Under the pieces are notes generated by a model. The model was not told where the DNA came from. It did not search any database and saw nothing but the letters and a program-made list of their open reading frames with translations. Shown here one piece after another: positions 53,301-64,000 of a stretch of 64,000 bases of DNA (positions are counted from its first letter, which is position 1; every line of letters begins with the position of its first letter). Both the position numbers and the translations under genes were made by a program. This stretch comes from Siphonodentalium dalli (taxonomy: Eukaryota; Mollusca; Scaphopoda; Gadilida; Siphonodentaliidae): assembly GCA_032622095.1 (NCBI GenBank), contig CP136069.1:9378036-9442035 (forward strand), written 5' to 3'.

Positions 53301-56300
53301 ACACACTGTATTACTGTCACATCATTGGGAGGTATAGGTATAGAGTAGATAAACACACTGTATTACTGTCTCATCATTGGGAGGTATAGGTATAGAGTAG
53401 ATAAACACACTGTATTACTGTCTCATCATTGGGAGTTATAGGTATAGAGTAGATAAACACACTGTATTACTGTCACATCATTGGGAGGTATAGGTATAGA
53501 GTAGATAAACACACTGTATTACTGTCTCATCATTGGGAGTTATAGGTATAGAGTAGATAAACACACTGTATTACTGTCTCATCATTGGGAGTTATAGGTA
53601 TAGAGTAGATAAACACACTGTATTACTGTCACATCATTGGGAGGTATAGGTATAGAGTAGATAAATACACTGTATTACTGTCTCATCATTGGGAGTTATA
53701 GGTATAGAGTAGATAAACACACTGTATTACTGTCACATCATTGGGAGGTATAGGTATAGAGTAGATAAACACACTGTATTACTGTCTCATCATTGGGAGG
53801 TATAGGTATAGAGTAGATAAACACACTGTATTACTGTCACATCATTGGGAGGTATAGGTATAGAGTAGATAAACACACTGTATTACTGTCTCATCATTGG
53901 GAGGTATAGGTATAGAGTAGATAAACACACTGTATTACTGTCACATCATTGGGAGGTATAGGTATAGAGTAGATAAACACACTGTATTACTGTCACATCA
54001 TTGGGAGTTATAGGTATAGAGTAGATAAACACACTGTATTACTGTCTCATCATTGGGAGGTATACGTATAGAGTAGATAAACACACTGTATTACTGTCTC
54101 ATCATTGGGAGGTATAGGTATAGAGTAGATAAACACACTGTATTACTGTCACATCATTGGGAGTTATAGGTATAGAGTAGATAAATACACTGTATTACTG
54201 TCTCATCATTAGGAGTTATACGTATAGAGTAGATAAATACACTGTATTACTGTCTCATCATTGGGAGGTATAGGTATAGAGTAGATAAACACACTGTATT
54301 ACTGTCACATCATTGGGAGTTATAGGTATAGAGTAGATAAACACACTGTATTACTGTCTCATCATTGGGAGGTATAGGTATAGCATAGATAAATACACTG
54401 TATTACTGTCTCATCATTGGGAGTTATAGGTATAGAGTAGATAAACACACTGTATTACTGTCACATCATTGGGAGTTATAGGTATAGAGTAGATAAATAC
54501 ACTGTATTACTGTCACATCATTGGGAGTTATAGGTATAGAGTAGATAAATACACTGTATTACTGTCACATCATTGGGAGTTATAGGTATAGAGTAGATAA
54601 ATACACTGTATTACTGTCTCATCATTGGGAGGTATAGGTATAGAGTAGATAAATACACTGTATTACTGTCTCATCATTGGGAGGTATAGGTATAGAGTAG
54701 ATAAATACACTGTATTACTGTCTCATCATTGGGAGGTATAGGTATAGAGTAGATAAACACACTGTATTACTGTCTCATCATTGGGAGTTATAGGTATAGA
54801 GTAGATAAACACACTGTATTACTGTCACATCATTGGGAGTTATAGGTATAGAGTAGATAAACACACTGTATTACTGTCACATCATTGGGAGTTATAGGTA
54901 TAGAGTAGATAAACACACTGTATTACTGTCTCATCATTGGGAGTTATAGGTATAGAGTAGATAAATACACTGTATTACTGTCACATCATTGGGAGGTATA
55001 GGTATAGAGTAGATAAATACACTGTATTACTGTCTCATCATTGGGAGTTATAGGTATAGAGTAGATAAACACACTGTATTACTGTCTCATCATTGGGAGT
55101 TATAGGTATAGAGTAGATAAACACACTGTATTACTGTCTCATCATTGGGAGTTATAGGTATAGAGTAGATAAATACACTGTATTACTGTCTCATCATTGG
55201 GAGTTATAGGTATAGAGTAGATAAACACACTGTATTACTGTCACATCATTGGGAGTTATAGGTATAGAGTAGATAAATACACTGTATTACTGTCTCATCA
55301 TTGGGAGGTATAGGTATAGAGTAGATAAACACACTGTATTACTGTCTCATCATTGGGAGTTATAGGTATAGAGTAGATAAACACACTGTATTACTGTCAC
55401 ATCATTAGGAGGTATAGGTATAGAGTAGATAAACACACTGTATTACTGTCTCATCATTGGGAGTTATAGGTATAGAGTAGATAAATACACTGTATTACTG
55501 TCTCATCATTGGGAGGTATAGGTATAGAGTAGATAAATACACTGTATTACTGTCACATCATTGGGAGTTATAGGTATAGAGTAGATAAACACACTGTATT
55601 ACTGTCACATCATTGGGAGGTATAGGTATAGAGTAGATAAACACACTGTATTACTGTCTCATCATTGGGAGTTATAGGTATAGAGTAGATAAATACACTG
55701 TATTACTGTCTCATCATTGGGAGGTATAGGTATAGAGTAGATAAATACACTGTATTACTGTCTCATCATTGGGAGGTATAGGTATAGAGTAGATAAATAC
55801 ACTGTATTACTGTCTCATCATTGGGAGTTATAGGTATAGAGTAGATAAATACACTGTATTACTGTCTCATCATTGGGAGGTATAGGTATAGAGTAGATAA
55901 ACACACTGTATTACTGTCACATCATTGGGAGGTATAGAGTAGATAAATACACTGTATTACTGTCTCATCATTGGGAGTTATAGGTATAGAGTAGATAAAC
56001 ACACTGTATTACTGTCTCATCATTGGGAGTTATAGGTATAGAGTAGATAAACACACTGTATTACTGTCACATCATTAGGAGGTATAGGTATAGAGTAGAT
56101 AAACACACTGTATTACTGTCTCATCATTGGGAGTTATAGGTATAGAGTAGATAAACACACTGTATTACTGTCTCATCATTGGGAGTTATAGGTATAGAGT
56201 AGATAAACACACTGTATTACTGTCACATCATTAGGAGGTATAGGTATAGAGTAGATAAACACACTGTATTACTGTCTCATCATTGGGAGTTATAGGTATA

Positions 56301-59300
56301 GAGTAGATAAATACACTGTATTACTGTCTCATCATTGGGAGTTATAGGTATAGAGTAGATAAATACACTGTATTACTGTCTCATCATTGGGAGTTATACG
56401 TATAGAGTAGATAAATACACTGTATTACTGTCTCATCATTGGGAGTTATAGGTATAGAGTAGATAAACACACTGTATTACTGTCTCATCATTGGGAGGTA
56501 TAGGTATAGAGTAGATAAATACACTGTATTACTGTCTCATCATTGGGAGGTATAGGTATAGAGTAGATAAATACACTGTATTACTGTCTCATCATTGGGA
56601 GTTATAGGTATAGAGTAGATAAATACACTGTATTACTGTCATATCATTGGGAGTTATAGGTATAGAGTAGATAAACACACTGTATTACTGTCACATCATT
56701 GGGAGTTATAGGTATAGAGTAGATAAATACACTGTATTACTGTCTCATCATTGGGAGTTATAGGTATAGAGTAGATAAATACACTGTATTACTGTCTCAT
56801 CATTGGGAGTTATAGGTATAGAGTAGATAAACACACTGTATTACTGTCTCATCATTGGGAGGTATAGGTATAGAGTAGATAAATACACTGTATTACTGTC
56901 TCATCATTGGGAGTTATAGGTATAGAGTAGATAAATACACTGTATTACTGTCATATCATTGGGAGTTATAGGTATAGAGTAGATAAACACACTGTATTAC
57001 TGTCACATCATTGGGAGTTATAGGTATAGAGTAGATAAATACACTGTATTACTGTCACATCATTGGGAGTTATAGGTATAGAGTAGATAAACACACTGTA
57101 TTACTGTCACATCATTGGGAGTTATAGGTATAGAGTAGATAAATACACTGTATTACTGTCTCATCATTGGGAGTTATAGGTATAGAGTAGATAAACACAC
57201 TGTATTACTGTCACATCATTAGGAGTTATAGGTATAGAGTAGATAAACACACTGTATTACTGTCTCATCATTGGGAGGTATAGCATAGATAAATACACTG
57301 TATTACTGTCACATCATTAGGAGTTATAGGTATAGAGTAGATAAACACACTGTATTACTGTCTCATCATTGGGAGTTATAGGTATAGAGTAGATAAATAC
57401 ACTGTATTGCTGTCACATCATTGGGAGGTATAGGTATAGCGTAGATAAATACACTGTATTACTGTCTCATCATTGGGAGTTATAGGTATAGAGTAGATAA
57501 ATACACTGTATTACTGTCACATCATTGGGAGGTATAGGTATAGAGTAGATAAACACACTGTATTACTGTCTCATCATTGGGAGTTATAGGTATAGAGTAG
57601 ATAAATACACTGTATTACTGTCACATCATTGGGAGGTATAGGTATAGAGTAGATAAACACACTGTATTACTGTCTCATCATTGGGAGTTATAGGTATAGA
57701 GTAGATAAACACACTGTATTACTGTCACATCATTGGGAGTTATAGGTATAGAGTAGATAAATACACTGTATTACTGTCACATCATTAGGAGTTATAGGTA
57801 TAGAGTAGATAAACACACTGTATTACTGTCACATCATTGGGAGTTATAGGTATAGAGTAGATAAATACACTGTATTACTGTCACATCATTAGGAGTTATA
57901 GGTATAGAGTAGATAAACACACTGTATTACTGTCTCATCATTGGGAGGTATAGGTATAGAGTAGATAAACACACTGTATTACTGTCTCATCATTGGGAGG
58001 TATAGAGTAGATAAATACACTGTATTACTGTCTCATCATTGGGAGGTATAGGTATAGAGTAGATAAACACACTGTATTACTGTCTCATCATTGGGAGTTA
58101 TAGGTATAGAGTAGATAAACACACTGTATTACTGTCTCATCATTGGGAGGTATAGGTATAGAGTAGATAAACACACTGTATTACTGTCTCATCATTGGGA
58201 GTTATAGGTATAGAGTAGATAAACACACTGTATTACTGTCTCATCATTGGGAGTTATAGGTATAGAGTAGATAAACACACTGTATTACTGTCTCATCATT
58301 GGGAGGTATAGAGTAGATAAACACACTGTATTACTGTCACATCATTGGGAGGTATACGTATAGAGTAGATAAATACACTGTATTACTGTCTCATCATTGG
58401 GAGTTATAGGTATAGAGTAGATAAACACACTGTATTACTGTCACATCATTAGGAGTTATACGTATAGAGTAGATAAACACACTGTATTACTGTCTCATCA
58501 TTGGGAGGTATAGAGTAGATAAACACACTGTATTACTGTCTCATCATTAGGAGTTATAGGTATAGAGTAGATAAACACACTGTATTACTGTCACATCATT
58601 GGGAGGTATACGTATAGAGTAGATAAATACACTGTATTACTGTCTCATCATTGGGAGTTATAGGTATAGAGTAGATAAACACACTGTATTACTGTCTCAT
58701 CATTGGGAGTTATAGGTATAGAGTAGATAAATACACTGTATTACTGTCACATCATTGGGAGTTATAGGTATAGAGTAGATAAATACACTGTATTACTGTC
58801 ACATCATTAGGAGGTATAGGTATAGAGTAGATAAATACACTGTATTACTGTCACATCATTGGGAGTTATAGGTATAGAGTAGATAAATACACTGTATTAC
58901 TGTCACATCATTGGGAGGTATAGGTATAGAGTAGATAAATACACTGTATTACTGTCTCATCATTGGGAGGTATAGGTATAGAGTAGATAAATGCACTGTA
59001 TTACTGTCTCATCATTGGGAGTTATAGGTATAGAGTAGATAAATACACTGTATTACTGTCACATCATTAGGAGTTATAGGTATAGAGTAGATAAACACAC
59101 TGTATTACTGTCTCATCATTGGGAGTTATAGGTATAGAGTAGATAAATACACTGTATTACTGTCACATCATTAGGAGTTATAGGTATAGAGTAGATAAAT
59201 ACACTGTATTACTGTCACATCATTGGGAGGTATAGCATAGATAAACACACTGTATTACTGTCTCATCATTGGGAGTTATAGGTATAGAGTATATAAACAC

Positions 59301-62300
59301 ACTGTATTACTGTCACATCATTAGGAGTTATAGGTATAGAGTAGATAAACACACTGTATTACTGTCACATCATTGGGAGGTATACGTATAGAGTAGATAA
59401 ATACACTGTATTACTGTCACATCATTAGGAGTTATAGGTATAGAGTAGATAAATACACTGTATTACTGTCACATCATTGGGAGTTATAGGTATAGAGTAG
59501 ATAAACACACTGTATTACTGTCACATCATTGGGAGTTATAGGTATAGAGTAGATAAACACACTGTATTACTGTCTCATCATTGGGAGGTATAGGTATAGA
59601 GTAGATAAATACACTGTATTACTGTCACATCATTGGGAGTTATAGGTATAGAGTAGATAAACACACTGTATTACTGTCTCATCATTGGGAGTTATAGGTA
59701 TAGAGTAGATAAATACACTGTATTACTGTCTCATCATTGGGAGGTATAGGTATAGAGTAGATAAATACACTGTATTACTGTCTCATCATTAGGAGTTATA
59801 GGTATAGAGTAGATAAACACACTGTATTACTGTCACATCATTGGGAGGTATACGTATAGAGTAGATAAATACACTGTATTACTGTCTCATCATTAGGAGT
59901 TATATGTATAGAGTAGATAAACACACTGTATTACTGTCTCATCATTGGGAGGTATAGGTATAGAGTAGATAAACACACTGTATTACTGTCACATCATTAG
60001 GAGTTATAGGTATAGAGTAGATAAACACACTGTATTACTGTCACATCATTGGGAGGTATAGGTATAGAGTAGATAAATACACTGTATTACTGTCACATCA
60101 TTAGGAGTTATAGGTATAGAGTAGATAAACACACTGTATTACTGTCACATCATTGGGAGGTATACGTATAGAGTAGATAAACACACTGTATTACTGTCAC
60201 ATCATTGGGAGGTATAGGTATAGAGTAGATAAACACACTGTATTACTGTCACATCATTGGGAGTTATAGGTATAGAGTAGATAAACACACTGTATTACTG
60301 TCTCATCATTGGGAGTTATAGGTATAGAGTAGATAAACACACTGTATTACTGTCTCATCATTGGGAGTTATAGGTATAGAGTAGATAAATACACTGTATT
60401 ACTGTCTCATCATTGGGAGTTATAGGTATAGAGTAGATAAACACACTGTATTACTGTCTCATCATTGGGAGGTATAGGTATAGAGTAGATAAATACACTG
60501 TATTACTGTCTCATCATTGGGAGTTATAGGTATAGAGTAGATAAACACACTGTATTACTGTCTCATCATTGGGAGGTATAGGTATAGAGTAGATAAATAC
60601 ACTGTATTACTGTCTCATCATTGGGAGTTATAGGTATAGAGTAGATAAATACACTGTATTACTGTCTCATCATTGGGAGTTATAGGTATAGAGTAGATAA
60701 ACACACTGTATTACTGTCTCATCATTGGGAGGTATAGGTATAGCATAGATAAACACACTGTATTACTGTCACATCATTGGGAGTTATAGGTATAGAGTAG
60801 ATAAATACACTGTATTACTGTCACATCATTGGGAGTTATAGGTATAGAGTAGATAAACACACTGTATTACTGTCTCATCATTGGGAGGTATAGGTATAGC
60901 GTAGATAAATACACTGTATTACTGTCTCATCATTGGGAGTTATAGGTATAGAGTAGATAAATACACTGTATTACTGTCTCATCATTGGGAGTTATAGGTA
61001 TAGAGTAGATAAATACACTGTATTACTGTCTCATCATTGGGAGTTATAGGTATAGAGTAGATAAACACACTGTATTACTGTCTCATCATTGGGAGGTATA
61101 GGTATAGAGTAGATAAATACACTGTATTACTGTCTCATCATTGGGAGTTATAGGTATAGAGTAGATAAATACACTGTATTACTGTCACATCATTGGGAGT
61201 TATAGGTATAGAGTAGATAAACACACTGTATTACTGTCTCATCATTGGGAGGTATAGGTATAGAGTAGATAAATACACTGTATTACTGTCTCATCATTGG
61301 GAGGTATAGGTATAGAGTAGATAAATACACTGTATTACTGTCTCATCATTGGGAGTTATAGGTATAGAGTAGATAAATACACTGTATTACTGTCACATCA
61401 TTGGGAGTTATAGGTATAGAGTAGATAAACACACTGTATTACTGTCTCATCATTGGGAGTTATAGGTATAGAGTAGATAAATACACTGTATTACTGTCTC
61501 ATCATTGGGAGTTATAGGTATAGAGTAGATAAATACACTGTATTACTGTCACATCATTGGGAGTTATAGGTATAGAGTAGATAAACACACTGTATTACTG
61601 TCTCATCATTGGGAGTTATAGGTATAGAGTAGATAAACACACTGTATTACTGTCTCATCATTGGGAGTTATAGGTATAGAGTAGATAAATACACTGTATT
61701 ACTGTCTCATCATTGGGAGGTATACGTATAGAGTAGATAAATACACTGTATTACTGTCACATCATTGGGAGTTATAGGTATAGAGTAGATAAACACACTG
61801 TATTACTGTCACATCATTGGGAGGTATAGGTATAGAGTAGATAAATACACTGTATTACTGTCTCATCATTGGGAGTTATAGGTATAGAGTAGATAAACAC
61901 ACTGTATTACTGTCACATCATTGGGAGGTATAGGTATAGAGTAGATAAATACACTGTATTACTGTCACATCATTGGGAGTTATAGGTATAGAGTAGATAA
62001 ACACACTGTATTACTGTCACATCATTGGGAGTTATAGGTATAGAGTAGATAAACACACTGTATTACTGTCACATCATTGGGAGTTATAGGTATAGAGTAG
62101 ATAAACACACTGTATTACTGTCTCATCATTGGGAGTTATAGGTATAGAGTAGATAAATACACTGTATTACTGTCTCATCATTGGGAGGTATAGGTATAGA
62201 GTAGATAAATACACTGTATTACTGTCTCATCATTGGGAGTTATAGGTATAGAGTAGATAAATACACTGTATTACTGTCACATCATTGGGAGGTATAGGTA

Positions 62301-63769
62301 TAGAGTAGATAAATACACTGTATTACTGTCTCATCATTGGGAGGTATAGGTATAGAGTAGATAAATACACTGTATTACTGTCTCATCATTGGGAGGTATA
62401 GGTATAGAGTAGATAAATACACTGTATTACTGTCTCATCATTGGGAGTTATAGGTATAGAGTAGATAAACACACTGTATTACTGTCACATCATTGGGAGT
62501 TATAGGTATAGAGTAGATAAACACACTGTATTACTGTCTCATCATTGGGAGGTATAGGTATAGAGTAGATAAATACACTGTATTACTGTCTCATCATTGG
62601 GAGGTATAGGTATAGAGTAGATAAATACACTGTATTACTGTCACATCATTGGGAGTTATAGGTATAGAGTAGATAAACACACTGTATTACTGTCTCATCA
62701 TTGGGAGGTATAGGTATAGAGTAGATAAATACACTGTATTACTGTCTCATCATTGGGAGGTATAGGTATAGAGTAGATAAATACACTGTATTACTGTCTC
62801 ATCATTGGGAGGTATACGTATAGAGTAGATAAACACACTGTATTACTGTCTCATCATTGGGAGTTATAGGTATAGAGTAGATAAACACACTGTATTACTG
62901 TCACATCATTGGGAGTTATAGGTATAGCGTAGATAAACACACTGTATTACTGTCTCATCATTGGGAGTTATAGGTATAGAGTAGATAAACACACTGTATT
63001 ACTGTCTCATCATTGGGAGGTATAGGTATAGAGTAGATAAATACACTGTATTACTGTCTCATCATTGGGAGTTATAGGTATAGAGTAGATAAATACACTG
63101 TATTACTGTCTCATCATTGGGAGGTATAGGTATAGAGTAGATAAATACACTGTATTACTGTCTCATCATTGGGAGTTATAGGTATAGAGTAGATAAATAC
63201 ACTGTATTACTGTCTCATCATTGGGAGTTATAGGTATAGAGTAGATAAACACACTGTATTACTGTCTCATCATTGGGAGTTATAGGTATAGCGTAGATAA
63301 ACACACTGTATTACTGTCTCATCATTGGGAGTTATAGGTATAGAGTAGATAAACACACTGTATTACTGTCTCATCATTGGGAGGTATAGGTATAGAGTAG
63401 ATAAATACACTGTATTACTGTCTCATCATTGGGAGTTATAGGTATAGAGTAGATAAATACACTGTATTACTGTCTCATCATTGGGAGTTATAGGTATAGA
63501 GTAGATAAATACACTGTATTACTGTCTCATCATTGGGAGGTATAGGTATAGAGTAGATAAACACACTGTATTACTGTCTCATCATTGGGAGGTATACGTA
63601 TAGAGTAGATAAACACACTGTATTACTGTCTCATCATTGGGAGGTATAGGTATAGAGTAGATAAATACACTGTATTACTGTCTCATCATTGGGAGGTATA
63701 GGTATAGAGTAGATAAATACACTGTATTACTGTCACATCATTAGGAGTTATAGGTATAGAGTAGATAAA

Positions 63770-63977
63770 CACACTGTATTACTGTCACATCATTAGGAGT
63801 TATAGGTATAGAGTAGATAAACACACTGTATTACTGTCACATCATTAGGAGTTATAGGTATAGAGTAGATAAACACACTGTATTACTGTCACATCATTAG
63901 GAGTTATAGGTATAGAGTAGATAAACACACTGTATTACTGTCACATCATTAGGAGTTATAGGTATAGAGTAGATAAA
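63770..63977 (+). repeat. Four identical consecutive C1/A18/A26/T31 monomers
   Basis: Four copies in a row carry the same uncommon combination; the preceding monomer at 63718 differs only by T1. The partial copy at 63978-64000 begins with C1 and A18 and may continue the run. This is the start of a homogenised block that leaves the window. Confidence 0.92.
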
Positions 63978-64000
63978 CACACTGTATTACTGTCACATCA

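Larger units (their letters stand above)
1131..60746 (+). repeat. AGCATAG and AGTGTAG monomers (CpA and TpG forms of AGCGTAG)
   Basis: The AGCGTAG variant at 41-47 contains a CpG. Its two single-transition derivatives also occur: AGTGTAG at 1851, 4825, 11155 and 13835, and AGCATAG at 1135, 14245, 15591, 16521, 18739, the four HOR G pairs from 40212, 45186, 48092, 48976, 54374, 57284, 59235 and 60745 (some of these positions to within a few bases). These are the products expected from deamination of methylated C on the top and bottom strand. Confidence 0.78.
42735..63597 (+). repeat. C36 monomer subfamily (TACGTA-bearing)
   Basis: About 26 monomers here read TATACGTATAG, with C in place of G at position 36. 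I noted C36 at 42735, 43255, 44451, 44503, 44659, 45543, 45699, 46115, 46323, 47565, 47721, 48345, 49177, 49385, 54065, 54221, 56399, 58357, 58461, 58611, 59385, 59853, 60165, 61725, 62817 and 63597. Left of this region only 19200 and 36947 have it. Each creates a CpG and the palindrome TACGTA. Two T36 copies (TATATGTATAG at 31468 and 59905) look like its deaminated form. Confidence 0.87.
41672..63769 (+). repeat. Long, nearly pure 52-bp array
   Basis: Across this stretch only about nine 46-bp monomers occur (near 42071, 42321, 47341, 55937, 57283, 58011, 58311, 58511 and 59234). Variation is mainly the choice at positions 1, 18 and 31. The C36 variant is the regional marker. Private single changes include A25 at 44388, T30 at 49015, G12 at 57409, G2 at 58993 and T47 at 59292. 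No gene, mobile element or unique spacer was seen. Confidence 0.88.
1..64000 (+). repeat. Satellite DNA array, 52-bp monomer, about 1,243 tandem copies
   Basis: The whole window is one direct tandem array. The monomer starts after a run of three A's; it begins YACACTGTATTACTGTC (positions 1-17), has a purine-rich centre GGGAG (26-30), a doubled TATAG-type hexamer (31-42) and ends AGATAAA (46-52). Every copy is on the same strand and I saw no inversion or insertion. Counting by eye gave 1,136 copies of 52 bp, 100 of 46, four of 44 and three of 43, which with the 23-bp partial copy at 63978-64000 account for all 64,000 bases. Copies differ mainly at positions 1, 18, 26, 31, 36, 43 and 44. There is no coding potential: stops fall in two of three phases per monomer on both strands and monomer lengths shift the frame, so open frames stay near 31-35 codons. 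Monomer size and array size are typical of eukaryotic satellite DNA. The family and species are not recognised, and both array ends lie outside the window. Confidence 0.98.

Noticed and set aside
44388-59292. Private single changes (44388, 49015, 57409, 58993, 59292) as signals
   Set aside because: Each occurs once and is best read as a recent point mutation or sequencing error.
42735-63597. TACGTA as a functional operator or cAMP-response-type site
   Set aside because: It arises from one base change within a satellite unit and has no associated gene; treated only as a variant marker.
2500-63960. Telomere-like motif in ATTAGGAG monomers
   Set aside because: TTAGGA occurs once per A26 monomer and never as tandem TTAGGG; it is a single G to A change in the satellite.
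1-64000. CRISPR array
   Set aside because: There are no unique spacers; the whole 52-bp unit repeats, and variation is at fixed positions within it.
1-64000. Coding tandem-repeat protein
   Set aside because: Stops occur in two of three phases per monomer on both strands and monomer lengths shift frame (52, 46 and 43 all leave remainder 1 on division by 3), limiting open frames to about 31-35 codons.
1-64000. Plasmid-type iterons or a bacterial origin
   Set aside because: Iteron arrays are short and lie next to replication genes; here 64 kb of repeat has no gene.
1-64000. CENP-B box
   Set aside because: The known box needs CpG-containing TTCG and CGGG cores; the consensus monomer has no CpG and the CpG variants (AGCGTAG, TACGTA) do not fit.
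1-64000. tRNA, rRNA or transposon remnants
   Set aside because: Every base is assigned to a monomer copy; no terminal repeats, promoter boxes or structured RNA were found.

Overview
The window is a single uninterrupted head-to-tail satellite DNA array. From base 1 to base 64000 it consists of copies of one 52-bp monomer, all in the same orientation, with no spacer, gene, transposon or unique sequence. Hand counting gives 1,243 complete monomers (1,136 of 52 bp, 100 of 46 bp, four of 44 bp, three of 43 bp) plus a 23-bp partial copy at the right edge. These lengths sum to 63,977 + 23 = 64,000, so nothing is left unexplained. The array runs off both ends of the window.

The organism is a eukaryote; the size and homogeneity of the array point to heterochromatin (centromeric, pericentromeric or subtelomeric), but no flank is present to say which. 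I do not recognise the taxon from this monomer. The monomer is AT-rich (17 of 52 bases are G or C), has no CpG, and its rare CpG-bearing variants occur beside the matching TpG and CpA forms. That suggests a genome with CpG methylation, compatible with a vertebrate, though this is an inference.

Monomers are numbered 1-52 with window base 1 as monomer position 1. Common variable positions are 1 (C/T), 18 (T/A), 26 (G/A), 31 (T/G), 36 (G, rarely C or T), 43 (A/C/T) and 44 (G/A). These act as bar codes and reveal higher-order repeats (HORs). Layout: 1-7.4 kb holds two copies of a ~2.9-kb HOR; 7.4-14 kb is rich in 46-bp monomers and holds a ~2.7-kb tandem duplication; 14-19.6 kb is ordinary array; 19.6-23.9 kb holds a 1.63-kb block repeated at 2,640 bp; 26.4-31.3 kb has smaller HORs (866, 1,068 and 150 bp); 33.4-34.1 kb is a 104-bp dimer array; 34.9-35.6 kb has a recurring 43-bp deletion monomer; 39.8-41.7 kb is a HOR whose period shortens from 10 to 9 to 5 monomers; 42-63.7 kb is nearly pure 52-bp array with a CpG variant at position 36 that is almost absent further left; the right edge has four identical consecutive monomers.

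There are no genes. Because 52, 46 and 43 all equal 1 modulo 3 and each monomer carries stops in two of three phases on both strands, open frames stay at about 31-35 codons. I found no hidden gene system. What is notable is the scale of the array, its nested amplification history, the CpG-decay signature and the regional distribution of variants.
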